Under the pieces are notes generated by a model. The model searched no databases, was not told where the DNA came from, and saw only the letters and a list, made by a program, of their open reading frames with translations. Shown here piece after piece: positions 41,243-55,431 of a stretch of 64,000 bases of DNA. Source of the DNA: Yamagishiella unicocca (Eukaryota; Chlorophyta; Chlorophyceae; Chlamydomonadales; Volvocaceae). The position numbers and the translations under genes were made by a program. The stretch lies in NCBI GenBank assembly GCA_003116995.1, contig BDSL01000019.1, positions 372,001 through 436,000 on the forward strand. The letters run 5' to 3'. How positions within the stretch are numbered: the stretch's first letter is position 1; every line of letters starts with the position of its first letter.

Positions 41243-44200
41243 TACCGTTAAGCTGCGTGCCCAAGAGCGAGGCCGATCGAAGGTTGCCGGAGAAGCCGAT
41301 GCTTGCCGATTGGCCCGGACGTCCTCGTGCGGCGATCCCCAGAGGCAAATTTCGGTGGGGACGTTCCTTTCACATAGGTAGTGCTACCATTAAGCTGCGT
41401 GCCCAAGAGCGAGGCCGATCGAAGGTTGCCGGAGAAGCCGATGCTTGCCGATTAGCCCGGACGTCCTCGTGCGGCGATCCCCAGAGGCGAATTTCGGTGG
41501 GGACGTTCCTTTCACATAGGTAGTGCTACCGTTAAGCTGCGTGCCCAAGAGCGAGGCCGATCGAAGGTTGCCGGAGAAGCCGATGCTTGCCGATTGGCCC
41601 GGACGTCCTCGTGCGGCGATCCCCAGAGGCGACTTTCGGTGGGGACGTTCCTTTCACATAGGTAGTGCTACCGTTAAGCTGCGTGCCCAAGAGCGAGGCC
41701 GATCGAAGGTTGCCGGAGAAGCCGATGCTTGCCGATTGGCCCGGACGTCCTCGTGCGGCGATCCCCAGAGGCGAATTTCGGTGGGGACGTTCCTTTCACA
41801 TAGGTAGTGCTACCATTAAGCTGCGTGCCCAAGAGCGAGGCCGATCGAAGGTTGCCGGAGAAGCCGATGCTTGCCGATTGGCCCGGACGTCCTCGTGCGG
41901 CGATCCCCAGAGGCGAATTTCGGTGGGGACGTTCCTTTCACCTAGGTAGTGCTACCGTTAAGCTGCGTGCCCAAGAGCGAGGCCGATCGAAGGTTGCCGG
42001 AGAAGCCGATGCTTGCCGATTAGCCCGGACGTCCTCGTGCGGCGATCCCCAGAGGCGAATTTCGGTGGGGACGTTCCTTTCACATAGGTAGTGCTACCGT
42101 TAAGCTGCGTGCCCAAGAGCGAGGCCGATCGAAGGTTGCCGGAGAAGCCGATGCTTGCCGATTGGCCCGGACGTCCTCGTGCGGCGATCCCCAGAGGCGA
42201 ATTTCGGTGGGGACATTTCTTTCACCTAGGTAGTGCTACCGTTAAGCTGCGTGCCCAAGAGCGAGGCCGATTGAAGGTTGCCGGAGAAGCCGATGCTTGC
42301 CGATTGGCCCGGACGTCCTCGTGCGGCGATCCCCAGAGGCGAATTTCGGTGGGGACGTTCCTTTCACCTAGGTAGTGCTACCGTTAAGCTGCGTGCCCAA
42401 GAGCGAGGCCGATCGAAGGTTGCCGGAGAAGCCGATGCTTGCCGATTGGCCCGGACGTCCTCGTGCGGCGATCCCCAGAGGCGAATTTCGGTGGGGACGT
42501 TCCTTTCACATAGGTAGTGCTACCGTTAAGCTGCGTGCCCAAGAGCGAGGCCGATCGAAGGTTGCCGGAGAAGCCGATGCTTGCCGATTGGCCCGGACGT
42601 CCTCGTGCGGCGATCCCCAGAGGCGACTTTCGGTGGGGACGTTCCTTTCACATAGGTAGTGCTACCGTTAAGCTGCGTGCCCAAGAGCGAGGCCGATTGA
42701 AGGTTGCCGGAGAAGCCGATGCTTGCCGATTGGCCCGGACGTCCTCGTGCGGCGATCCCCAGAGGCGAATTTCGGTTGGGACGTTCCTTTCACATAGGTA
42801 GTGCTACCATTAAGCTGCGTGCCCAAGAGCGAGGCCGATCGAAGGTTGCCGGAGAAGCCGATGCTTGCCGATTGGCCCGGACGTCCTCGTGCGGCGATCC
42901 CCAGAGGCAAATTTCGGTGGGGACGTTCCTTTCACATAGGTAGTGCTACCGTTAAGCTGCGTGCCCAAGAGCGAGGCCGATCGAAGGTTGCCGGAGAAGC
43001 CGATGCTTGCCGATTGGCCCGGACGTCCTCGTGCGGCGATCCCCAGAGGCGAATTTCGGTGGGGACGTTCCTTTTACCTAGTTAGTGCTACCGTTAAGCT
43101 GCGTGCCCAAGAGCGAGGCCGATCGAAGGTTGCCGGAGAAGCCGATGCTTGCCGATTGGCCCGGACCTCCTCGTGCGGCGATCCCCAGAGGCACATTTCG
43201 GTGGGGACGTTCCTTTCACATAGGTAGTGCTACCATTAAGCTGCGTGCCCAAGAGCGAGGCCGATCGAAGGTTGCCGGAGAAGCCGATGCTTGCCGATTG
43301 GCCCGGACGTCCTCGTGCGGCGATCCCCAGAGGCGAATTTCGGTGGGGACGTTCCTTTCACATAGGTAGTGCTACCGTTAAGCTGCGTGCCCAAGAGCGA
43401 GGCCGATCGAAGGTTGCCGGAGAAGCCGATGCTTGCCGATTGGCCCGGACGTCCTCGTGCGGCGATCCCCAGAGGCGAATTTCGGTGGGGACGTTCCTTT
43501 CACATAGGTAGTGCTACCGTTAAGCTGCGTGCCCAAGAGCGAGGCCGATCGAAGGTTGCCGGAGAAGCCGATGCTTGCCGATTGGCCCGGACGTCCTCGT
43601 GCGGCGATCCCCAGAGGCGAATTTCGGTGGGGACGTTCCTTTCACATAGGTAGTGCTACCGTTAAGCTGCGTGCCCAAGAGCGAGGCCGATTGAAGGTTG
43701 CCGGAGAAGCCGATGCTTGCCGATTGGCCCGGACGTCCTCGTGCGGCGATCCCCAGAGGCGAATTTCGGTGGGGACGTTCCTTTCACCTAGGTAGTGCTA
43801 CCGTTAAGCTGCGTGCCCAAGAGCGAGGCCGATCGAAGGTTGCCGGAGAAGCCGATGCTTGCCGATTGGCCCGGACGTCCTCGTGCGGCGATCCCCAGAG
43901 GCGAATTTCGGTGGTGACGTTCCTTTCACCTAGTTAGTGCTACCGTTAAGCTGCGTGCCCAAGAGCGAGGCCGATCGAAGGTTGCCGGAGAAGCCGATGC
44001 TTGCCGATTGGCCCGGACGTCCTCGTGCGGCGATCCCCAGAGGCGAATTTCGGTGGGAACGTTCCTTTCACATAGGTAGTGCTACCATTAAGCTGCGTGC
44101 CCAAGAGCGAGGCCGATCGAAGGTTGCCGGAGAAGCCGATGCTTGCCGATTAGCCCGGACGTCCTCGTGCGGCGATCCCCAGAGGCGAATTTCGGTGGGG

Positions 44201-44504
44201 ACGTTCCTTTCACATAGGTAGTGCTACCGTTAAGCTGCGTGCCCAAGAGCGAGGCCGATCGAAGGTTGCCGGAGAAGCCGATGCTTGCCGATTGGCCCGG
44301 ACGTCCTCGTGCGGCGATCCCCAGAGGCGAATTTCGGTGGGGACGTTCCTTTCACATAGGTAGTGCTACCGTTAAGCTGCGTGCCCAAGAGCGAGGCCGA
44401 TTGAAGGTTGCCGGAGAAGCCGATGCTTGCCGATTGGCCCGGACGTCCTCGTGCGGCGATCCCCAGAGGCGAATTTCGGTGGGGACGTTCCTTTCACCTA
44501 GGTA

Positions 44505-47500
44505 GTGCTACCGTTAAGCTGCGTGCCCAAGAGCGAGGCCGATCGAAGGTTGCCGGAGAAGCCGATGCTTGCCGATTGGCCCGGACGTCCTCGTGCGGCG
44601 ATCCCCAGAGGCGAATTTCGGTGGGGACGTTCCTTTCACATAGGTAGTGCTACCGTTAAGCTGCGTGCCCAAGAGCGAGGCCGATCGAAGGTTGCCGGAG
44701 AAGCCGATGCTTGCCGATTGGCCCGGACGTCCTCGTGCGGCGATCCCCAGAGGCGAATTTCGGTGGGGACGTTCCTTTCACATAGGTAGTGCTACCGTTA
44801 AGCTGCGTGCCCAAGAGCGAGGCCGATCGAAGGTTGCCGGAGAAGCCGATGCTTGCCGATTGGCCCGGACGTCCTCGTGCGGCGATCCCCAGAGGCGAAT
44901 TTCGGTGGGGACGTTCCTTTCACATAGGTAGTGCTACCGTTAAGCTGCGTGCCCAAGAGCGAGGCCGATCGAAGGTTGCCGGAGAAGCCGATGCTTGCCG
45001 ATTGGCCCGGACGTCCTCGTGCGGCGATCCCCAGAGGCGAATTTCGGTGGGGACGTTCCTTTCACATAGGTAGTGCTACCGTTAAGCTGCGTGCCCAAGA
45101 GCGAGGCCGATCGAAGGTTGCCGGAGAAGCCGATGCTTGCCGATTGGCCCGGACGTCCTCGTGCGGCGATCCCCAGAGGCGAATTTCGGTGGGGACGTTC
45201 CTTTCACATAGGTAGTGCTACCGTTAAGCTGCGTGCCCAAGAGCGAGGCCGATCGAAGGTTGCCGGAGAAGCCGATGCTTGCCGATTGGCCCGGACGTCC
45301 TCGTGCGGCGATCCCCAGAGGCGAATTTCGGTGGGGACGTTCCTTTCACATAGGTAGTGCTACCGTTAAGCTGCGTGCCCAAGAGCGAGGCCGATCGAAG
45401 GTTGCCGGAGAAGCCGATGCTTGCCGATTGGCCCGGACGTCCTCGTGCGGCGATCCCCAGAGGCGAATTTCGGTGGGGACGTTCCTTTCACATAGGTAGT
45501 GCTACCGTTAAGCTGCGTGCCCAAGAGCGAGGCCGATCGAAGGTTGCCGGAGAAGCCGATGCTTGCCGATTGGCCCGGACGTCCTCGTGCGGCGATCCCC
45601 AGAGGCGAATTTCGGTGGGGACGTTCCTTTCACATAGGTAGTGCTACCGTTAAGCTGCGTGCCCAAGAGCGAGGCCGATCGAAGGTTGCCGGAGAAGCCG
45701 ATGCTTGCCGATTGGCCCGGACGTCCTCGTGCGGCGATCCCCAGAGGCGAATTTCGGTGGGGACGTTCCTTTCACATAGGTAGTGCTACCGTTAAGCTGC
45801 GTGCCCAAGAGCGAGGCCGATCGAAGGTTGCCGGAGAAGCCGATGCTTGCCGATTGGCCCGGACGTCCTCGTGCGGCGATCCCCAGAGGCGAATTTCGGT
45901 GGGGACGTTCCTTTCACATAGGTAGTGCTACCGTTAAGCTGCGTGCCCAAGAGCGAGGCCGATCGAAGGTTGCCGGAGAAGCCGATGCTTGCCGATTGGC
46001 CCGGACGTCCTCGTGCGGCGATCCCCAGAGGCGAATTTCGGTGGGGACGTTCCTTTCACATAGGTAGTGCTACCGTTAAGCTGCGTGCCCAAGAGCGAGG
46101 CCGATCGAAGGTTGCCGGAGAAGCCGATGCTTGCCGATTGGCCCGGACGTCCTCGTGCGGCGATCCCCAGAGGCGAATTTCGGTGGGGACGTTCCTTTCA
46201 CATAGGTAGTGCTACCGTTAAGCTGCGTGCCCAAGAGCGAGGCCGATCGAAGGTTGCCGGAGAAGCCGATGCTTGCCGATTGGCCCGGACGTCCTCGTGC
46301 GGCGATCCCCAGAGGCGAATTTCGGTGGGGACGTTCCTTTCACATAGGTAGTGCTACCGTTAAGCTGCGTGCCCAAGAGCGAGGCCGATCGAAGGTTGCC
46401 GGAGAAGCCGATGCTTGCCGATTGGCCCGGACGTCCTCGTGCGGCGATCCCCAGAGGCGAATTTCGGTGGGGACGTTCCTTTCACATAGGTAGTGCTACC
46501 GTTAAGCTGCGTGCCCAAGAGCGAGGCCGATCGAAGGTTGCCGGAGAAGCCGATGCTTGCCGATTGGCCCGGACGTCCTCGTGCGGCGATCCCCAGAGGC
46601 GAATTTCGGTGGGGACGTTCCTTTCACATAGGTAGTGCTACCGTTAAGCTGCGTGCCCAAGAGCGAGGCCGATCGAAGGTTGCCGGAGAAGCCGATGCTT
46701 GCCGATTGGCCCGGACGTCCTCGTGCGGCGATCCCCAGAGGCGAATTTCGGTGGGGACGTTCCTTTCACATAGGTAGTGCTACCGTTAAGCTGCGTGCCC
46801 AAGAGCGAGGCCGATCGAAGGTTGCCGGAGAAGCCGATGCTTGCCGATTGGCCCGGACGTCCTCGTGCGGCGATCCCCAGAGGCGAATTTCGGTGGGGAC
46901 GTTCCTTTCACCTAGGTAGTGCTACCGTTAAGCTGCGTGCCCAAGAGCGAGGCCGATCGAAGGTTGCCGGAGAAGCCGATGCTTGCCGATTGGCCCGGAC
47001 GTCCTCGTGCGGCGATCCCCAGAGGCGAATTTCGGTGGGGACGTTCCTTTCACATAGGTAGTGCTACCGTTAAGCTGCGTGCCCAAGAGCGAGGCCGATC
47101 GAAGGTTGCCGGAGAAGCCGATGCTTGCCGATTGGCCCGGACGTCCTCGTGCGGCGATCCCCAGAGGCGAATTTCGGTGGGGACGTTCCTTTCACATAGG
47201 TAGTGCTACCGTTAAGCTGCGTGCCCAAGAGCGAGGCCGATCGAAGGTTGCCGGAGAAGCCGATGCTTGCCGATTGGCCCGGACGTCCTCGTGCGGCGAT
47301 CCCCAGAGGCGAATTTCGGTGGGGACGTTCCTTTCACATAGGTAGTGCTACCGTTAAGCTGCGTGCCCAAGAGCGAGGCCGATCGAAGGTTGCCGGAGAA
47401 GCCGATGCTTGCCGATTGGCCCGGACGTCCTCGTGCGGCGATCCCCAGAGGCGAATTTCGGTGGGGACGTTCCTTTCACATAGGTAGTGCTACCGTTAAG

Positions 47501-49900
47501 CTGCGTGCCCAAGAGCGAGGCCGATCGAAGGTTGCCGGAGAAGCCGATGCTTGCCGATTGGCCCGGACGTCCTCGTGCGGCGATCCCCAGAGGCGAATTT
47601 CGGTGGGGACGTTCCTTTCACATAGGTAGTGCTACCGTTAAGCTGCGTGCCCAAGAGCGAGGCCGATCGAAGGTTGCCGGAGAAGCCGATGCTTGCCGAT
47701 TGGCCCGGACGTCCTCGTGCGGCGATCCCCAGAGGCGAATTTCGGTGGGGACGTTCCTTTCACATAGGTAGTGCTACCGTTAAGCTGCGTGCCCAAGAGC
47801 GAGGCCGATCGAAGGTTGCCGGAGAAGCCGATGCTTGCCGATTGGCCCGGACGTCCTCGTGCGGCGATCCCCAGAGGCGAATTTCGGTGGGGACGTTCCT
47901 TTCACATAGGTAGTGCTACCGTTAAGCTGCGTGCCCAAGAGCGAGGCCGATCGAAGGTTGCCGGAGAAGCCGATGCTTGCCGATTGGCCCGGACGTCCTC
48001 GTGCGGCGATCCCCAGAGGCGAATTTCGGTGGGGACGTTCCTTTCACATAGGTAGTGCTACCGTTAAGCTGCGTGCCCAAGAGCGAGGCCGATCGAAGGT
48101 TGCCGGAGAAGCCGATGCTTGCCGATTGGCCCGGACGTCCTCGTGCGGCGATCCCCAGAGGCGAATTTCGGTGGGGACGTTCCTTTCACATAGGTAGTGC
48201 TACCGTTAAGCTGCGTGCCCAAGAGCGAGGCCGATCGAAGGTTGCCGGAGAAGCCGATGCTTGCCGATTGGCCCGGACGTCCTCGTGCGGCGATCCCCAG
48301 AGGCGAATTTCGGTGGGGACGTTCCTTTCACATAGGTAGTGCTACCGTTAAGCTGCGTGCCCAAGAGCGAGGCCGATCGAAGGTTGCCGGAGAAGCCGAT
48401 GCTTGCCGATTGGCCCGGACGTCCTCGTGCGGCGATCCCCAGAGGCGAATTTCGGTGGGGACGTTCCTTTCACATAGGTAGTGCTACCGTTAAGCTGCGT
48501 GCCCAAGAGCGAGGCCGATCGAAGGTTGCCGGAGAAGCCGATGCTTGCCGATTGGCCCGGACGTCCTCGTGCGGCGATCCCCAGAGGCGAATTTCGGTGG
48601 GGACGTTCCTTTCACATAGGTAGTGCTACCGTTAAGCTGCGTGCCCAAGAGCGAGGCCGATCGAAGGTTGCCGGAGAAGCCGATGCTTGCCGATTGGCCC
48701 GGACGTCCTCGTGCGGCGATCCCCAGAGGCGAATTTCGGTGGGGACGTTCCTTTCACATAGGTAGTGCTACCGTTAAGCTGCGTGCCCAAGAGCGAGGCC
48801 GATCGAAGGTTGCCGGAGAAGCCGATGCTTGCCGATTGGCCCGGACGTCCTCGTGCGGCGATCCCCAGAGGCGAATTTCGGTGGGGACGTTCCTTTCACA
48901 TAGGTAGTGCTACCGTTAAGCTGCGTGCCCAAGAGCGAGGCCGATCGAAGGTTGCCGGAGAAGCCGATGCTTGCCGATTGGCCCGGACGTCCTCGTGCGG
49001 CGATCCCCAGAGGCGAATTTCGGTGGGGACGTTCCTTTCACATAGGTAGTGCTACCGTTAAGCTGCGTGCCCAAGAGCGAGGCCGATCGAAGGTTGCCGG
49101 AGAAGCCGATGCTTGCCGATTGGCCCGGACGTCCTCGTGCGGCGATCCCCAGAGGCGAATTTCGGTGGGGACGTTCCTTTCACATAGGTAGTGCTACCGT
49201 TAAGCTGCGTGCCCAAGAGCGAGGCCGATCGAAGGTTGCCGGAGAAGCCGATGCTTGCCGATTGGCCCGGACGTCCTCGTGCGGCGATCCCCAGAGGCGA
49301 ATTTCGGTGGGGACGTTCCTTTCACATAGGTAGTGCTACCGTTAAGCTGCGTGCCCAAGAGCGAGGCCGATCGAAGGTTGCCGGAGAAGCCGATGCTTGC
49401 CGATTGGCCCGGACGTCCTCGTGCGGCGATCCCCAGAGGCGAATTTCGGTGGGGACGTTCCTTTCACATAGGTAGTGCTACCGTTAAGCTGCGTGCCCAA
49501 GAGCGAGGCCGATCGAAGGTTGCCGGAGAAGCCGATGCTTGCCGATTGGCCCGGACGTCCTCGTGCGGCGATCCCCAGAGGCGAATTTCGGTGGGGACGT
49601 TCCTTTCACATAGGTAGTGCTACCGTTAAGCTGCGTGCCCAAGAGCGAGGCCGATCGAAGGTTGCCGGAGAAGCCGATGCTTGCCGATTGGCCCGGACGT
49701 CCTCGTGCGGCGATCCCCAGAGGCGAATTTCGGTGGGGACGTTCCTTTCACATAGGTAGTGCTACCGTTAAGCTGCGTGCCCAAGAGCGAGGCCGATCGA
49801 AGGTTGCCGGAGAAGCCGATGCTTGCCGATTGGCCCGGACGTCCTCGTGCGGCGATCCCCAGAGGCGAATTTCGGTGGGGACGTTCCTTTCACCTAGGTA
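44505..49900. repeat. Homogenised core of the satellite
   Basis: About 38 consecutive units appear identical to one another except for one unit ending with CACCTAGG instead of CACATAGG near 46911. The flanking zones carry several substitutions per few units, so this block was amplified or homogenised most recently, or reflects an assembly effect. Confidence 0.85.
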
Positions 49901-50023
49901 GTGCTACCGTTAAGCTGCGTGCCCAAGAGCGAGGCCGATCGAGGCTTGCCGATTGGCCCGGACGTCCTCGTGCGGCGATCCCCAGAGGCGAATTTCGGTG
50001 GGGACGTTCCTTTCACATAGGTA
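49901..50023. repeat. 123-bp deleted satellite unit
   Basis: This unit lacks 19 bases between the first and third GCCGAT motifs, consistent with slippage between short repeats. It sits exactly at the end of the homogenised block. Confidence 0.8.
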
Positions 50024-53000
50024 GTGCTACCGTTAAGCTGCGTGCCCAAGAGCGAGGCCGATCGAAGGTTGCCGGAGAAGCCGATGCTTGCCGATTGGCC
50101 CGGACGTCCTCGTGCGGCGATCCCCAGAGGCGAATTTCGGTGGGGACGTTCCTTTCACCTAGTAGTGCTACCGTTAAGCTGCGTGCCCAAGAGCGAGGCC
50201 GATCGAAGGTTGCCGGAGAAGCCGATGCTTGCCGATTGGCCCGGACGTCCTCGTGCGGCGATCCCCAGAGGCGAATTTCGGTGGGGACGTTCCTTTCACA
50301 TAGGTAGTGCTACCGTTAAGCTGCGTGCCCAAGAGCGAGGCCGATCGAAGGTTGCCGGAGAAGCCGATGCTTGCCGATTGGCCCGGACGTCCTCGTGCGG
50401 CGATCCCCAGAGGCGAATTTCGGTGGGGACGTTCCTTTCACCTAGTAGTGCTACCGTTAAGCTGCGTGCCCAAGAGCGAGGCCGATCGAAGGTTGCCGGA
50501 GAAGCCGATGCTTGCCGATTGGCCCGGACGTCCTCGTGCGGCGATCCCCAGAGGCGAATTTCGGTGGGGACGTTCCTTTCACCTAGTTAGTGCTACCGTT
50601 AAGCTGCGTGCCCAAGAGCGAGGCCGATCGAAGGTTGCCGGAGAAGCCGATGCTTGCCGATTGGCCCGGACGTCCTCGTGCGGCGATCCCCAGAGGCGAA
50701 TTTCGGTGGGGACGTTCCTTTCACCTAGTAGTGCTACCGTTAAGCTGCGTGCCCAAGAGCGAGGCCGATCGAAGGTTGCCGGAGAAGCCGATGCTTGCCG
50801 ATTGGCCCGGACGTCCTCGTGCGGCGATCCCCAGAGGCGAATTTCGGTGGGGACGTTCCTTTCACTAGTATGCTACCGTTAAGCTGCGTGCCAAGAGCGA
50901 GGCCGATCGAAGGTTGCCGGAGAAGCCGATGCTTGCCGATTGGCCCGGACGTCCTCGTGCGGCGATCCCCAGAGGCGAATTTCGGTGGGGACGTTCCTTT
51001 CACCTAGTTATGCTACCGTTAAGCTGCGTGCCCAAGAGCGAGGCCGATCGAAGGTTGCCGGAGAAGCCGATGCTTGCCGATTGGCCCGGACGTCCTCGTG
51101 CGGCGATCCCCAGAGGCGAATTTCGGTGGGGACGTTCCTTTCACCTAGTTATGCTACCGTTAAGCTGCGTGCCCAAGAGCGAGGCCGATCGAAGGTTGCC
51201 GGAGAAGCCGATGCTTGCCGATTGGCCCGGACGTCCTCGTGCGGCGATCCCCAGAGGCGAATTTCGGTGGGGACGTTCCTTTCACCTAGTTATGCTACCG
51301 TTAAGCTGCGTGCCCAAGAGCGAGGCCGATCGAAGGTTGCCGGAGAAGCCGATGCTTGCCGATTGGCCCGGACGTCCTCGTGCGGCGATCCCCAGAGGCG
51401 AATTTCGGTGGGGACGTTCCTTTCACCTAGGTAGTGCTACCGTTAAGCTGCGTGCCCAAGAGCGAGGCCGATCGAAGGTTGCCGGAGAAGCCGATGCTTG
51501 CCGATTGGCCCGGACGTCCTCGTGCGGCGATCCCCAGAGGCGAATTTCGGTGGGGACGTTCCTTTCACCTAGGTATTGCTACCGTTAAGCTGCGTGCCCA
51601 AGAGCGAGGCCGATCGAAGGTTGCCGGAGAAGCCGATGCTTGCCGATTGGCCCGGACGTCCTCGTGCGGCGATCCCCAGAGGCGAATTTCGGTGGGGACG
51701 TTCCTTTCACCTAGTATTGCTACCGTTAAGCTGCGTGCCCAAGAGCGAGGCCGATCGAAGGTTGCCGGAGAAGCCGATGCTTGCCGATTGGCCCGGACGT
51801 CCTCGTGCGGCGATCCCCAGAGGCGAATTTCGGTGGGGACGTTCCTTTCACCTAGTTATTGCTACCGTTAAGCTGCGTGCCCAAGAGCGAGGCCGATCGA
51901 AGGTTGCCGGAGAAGCCGATGCTTGCCGATTGGCCCGGACGTCCTCGTGCGGCGATCCCCAGAGGCGAATTTCGGTGGGGACGTTCCTTTCACCTAGTAG
52001 TGCTACCGTTAAGCTGCGTGCCCAAGAGCGAGGCCGATCGAAGGTTGCCGGAGAAGCCGATGCTTGCCGATTGGCCCGGACGTCCTCGTGCGGCGATCCC
52101 CAGAGGCGACTTTCGGTGGGGACGTTCCTTTCACCTAGTTATGCTACCGTTAAGCTGCGTGCCCAAGAGCGAGGCCGATCGAAGGTTGCCGGAGAAGCCG
52201 ATGCTTGCCGATTGGCCCGGACGTCCTCGTGCGGCGATCCCCAGAGGCGAATTTCGGTGGGGACGTTCCTTTCACCTAGTTGTGCTACCGTTAAGCTGCG
52301 TGCCCAAGAGCGAGGCCGATCGAAGGTTGCCGGAGAAGCCGATGCTTGCCGATTGGCCCGGACGTCCTCGTGCGGCGATCCCCAGAGGCGAATTTCGGTG
52401 GGGACGTTCCTTTCACCTAGGTATTGCTACCGTTAAGCTGCGTGCCCAAGAGCGAGGCCGATCGAAGGTTGCCGGAGAAGCCGATGCTTGCCGATTGGCC
52501 CGGACGTCCTCGTGCGGCGATCCCCAGAGGCGAATTTCAGTGGGGACGTTCCTTTCACCTAGTTATTGCTACCGTTAAGCTGCGTGCCCAAGAGCGAGGC
52601 CGATCGAAGGTTGCCGGAGAAGCCGATGCTTGCCGATTGGCCCGGACGTCCTCGTGCGGCGATCCCCAGAGGCGAATTTCAGTGGGGACGTTCCTTTCAC
52701 CTAGTTATTGCTACCGTTAAGCTGCGTGCCCAAGAGCGAGGCCGATCGAAGGTTGCCGGAGAAGCCGATGCTTGCCGATTGGCCCGGACGTCCTCGTGCG
52801 GCGATCCCAGAGGCGAATTTCAGTGGGGACGTTCCTTTACCTAGTTACTGCTACCGTTAAGCTGCGTGCCCAAGAGCGAGGCCGATCGAAGGTTGCCGGA
52901 GAAGCCGATGCTTGCCGATTGGCCCGGACGTCCTCGTGCGGCGATCCCCAGAGGCGAATTTCGTGGGGACGTTCCTTTCACCTAGTTGTGCTACCGTTAA

Positions 53001-55431
53001 GCTGCGTGCCCAAGAGCGAGGCCGATCGAAGGTTGCCGGAGAAGCCGATGCTTGCCGATTGGCCCGGACGTCCTCGTGCGGCGATCCCCAGAGGCGAATT
53101 TCGGTGGGGACGTTCCTTTCACCTAGGTATTGCTACCGTTAAGCTGCGTGCCCAAGAGCGAGGCCGATCGAAGGTTGCCGGAGAAGCCGATGCTTGCCGA
53201 TTGGCCCGGACGTCCTCGTGCGGCGATCCCCAGAGGCGAATTTCGGTGGGGACGTTCCTTTCACCTAGTTATTGCTACCGTTAAGCTGCGTGCCCAAGAG
53301 CGAGGCCGATCGAAGGTTGCCGGAGAAGCCGATGCTTGCCGATTGGCCCGGACGTCCTCGTGCGGCGATCCCCAGAGGCGAATTTCGGTGGGGACGTTCC
53401 TTTCACCTAGTTATTGCTACCGTTAAGCTGCGTGCCCAAGAGCGAGGCCGATCGAAGGTTGCCGGAGAAGCCGATGCTTGCCGATTGGCCCGGACGTCCT
53501 CGTGCGGCGATCCCCAGAGGCGAATTTCAGTGGGGACGTTCCTTTCACCTAGTTGCTGCTACCGTTAAGCTGCGTGCCCAAGAGCGAGGCCGATCGAAGG
53601 TTGCCGGAGAAGCCGATGCTTGCCGATTGGCCCGGACGTCCTCGTGCGGCGATCCCCAGAGGCGAATTTCGGTGGGGACGTTCCTTTCACCTAGTATTGC
53701 TACCGTTAAGCTGCGTGCCCAAGAGCGAGGCCGATCGAAGGTTGCCGGAGAAGCCGATGCTTGCCGATTGGCCCGGACGTCCTCGTGCGGCGATCCCCAG
53801 AGGCGAATTTCAGTGGGGACGTTCCTTTCACCTAGTTATTGCTACCGTTAAGCTGCGTGCCCAAGAGCGAGCCGATCGAAGGTTGCCGGAGAAGCCGATG
53901 CTTGCCGATTGGCCCGGACGTCCTCGTGCGGCGATCCCCAGAGGCGAATTTCAGTGGGGACGTTCCTTTCACCTAGTTATTGCTACCGTTAAGCTGCGTG
54001 CCCAAGAGCGAGGCCGATCGAAGGTTGCCGGAGAAGCCGATGCTTGCCATTGGCCCGGACGTCCTCGTGCGGCGATCCCCAGAGGCGATTTCGGTGGGGA
54101 CGTTCCTTTCACCTAGGTATTGCTACCGTTAAGCTGCGTGCCCAAGAGCGAGGCCGATCGAAGGTTGCCGGAGAAGCCGATGCTTGCCGATTGGCCCGGA
54201 CGTCCTCGTGCGGCGGCCGATCCCGAGAGGCGAATTTCAGTGGGGACGTTCCTTTCACCTAGTTATTGCTACCGTTAAGCTGCGTGCCCAAGAGCGAGGC
54301 CGATCGAAGGTTGCCGGAGAAGCCGATGCTTGCCGATTGGCCCGGACGTCCTCGTGCGGCGATCCCCAGAGGCGACTTTCGGTGGGGACGTTCCTTTCAC
54401 CTAGTTACTGCTACCGTTAAGCTGCTTGCCCAAGAGCGAGGCCGATCGAAGGTTGCCGGAGAAGCCGATGCTTGCCGATTGGCCCGGACGTCCTCGTGCG
54501 GCGATCCCGAGAGGCGAATTTCAGTGGAGACGTTCCTTTCACCTAGGTATTGCTACCGTTAAGCTGCGTGCCCAAGAGCGAGGCCGATCGAAGGTTGCCG
54601 GAGAAGCCGATGCTTGCCGATTGGCCCGGACGTCCTCGTGCGGCGATCCCGAGAGGCGAATTTCAGTGGAGACGTTCCTTTCACCTAGGTATTGCTACCG
54701 TTAAGCTGCGTGCCCAAGAGCGAGGCCGATCGAAGGTTGCCGGAGAAGCCGATGCTTGCCGATTGGCCCGGACGTCCTCATGCGGCGATCCCCAGAGGCG
54801 AATTTCAGTGGGGACGTTCCTTTCACCTAGTTATTGCTACCGTTAAGCTGCGTGCCCAAGAGCGAGGCCGATCGAAGGTTGCCGGAGAAGCCGATGCTTG
54901 CCAATTGGCCCGGACGTCCTCGTGCGGCGATCCCCAGAGGCGACTTTCGGTGGGGACGTTCCTTTCACCTAGGTATTGCTACCGTTAAGCTGCGTGCCCA
55001 AGAGCGAGGCCGATCGAAGGTTGCCGGAGAAGCCGATGCTTGCCGATTGGCCCGGACGTCCTCGTGCGGCGCTGCAGCGGCGATCCCGAGAGGCGAATTT
55101 CAGTGGGGACGTTCCTTTCACCTAGTTATTGCTACCGTTAAGCTGCGTGCCCAAGAGCGAGGCCGATCGAAGGTTGCCGGAGAAGCCGATGCTTGCCGAT
55201 TGGCCCGGACGTCCTCGTGCGGCGATCCCCAGAGGCGAATTTCAGTGGGGACGTTCCTTTCACCTAGTTGCTGCTACCGTTAAGCTGCGTGCCCAAGAGC
55301 GAGGCCGATCGAAGGTTGCCGGAGAAGCCGATGCTTGCCGATTGGCCCGGACGTCCTCGTGCGGCGATCCCCAGAGGCGAATTTCAGTGGGGACGTTCCT
55401 TTCACCTAGTTATTGCTACCGTTAAGCTGCG

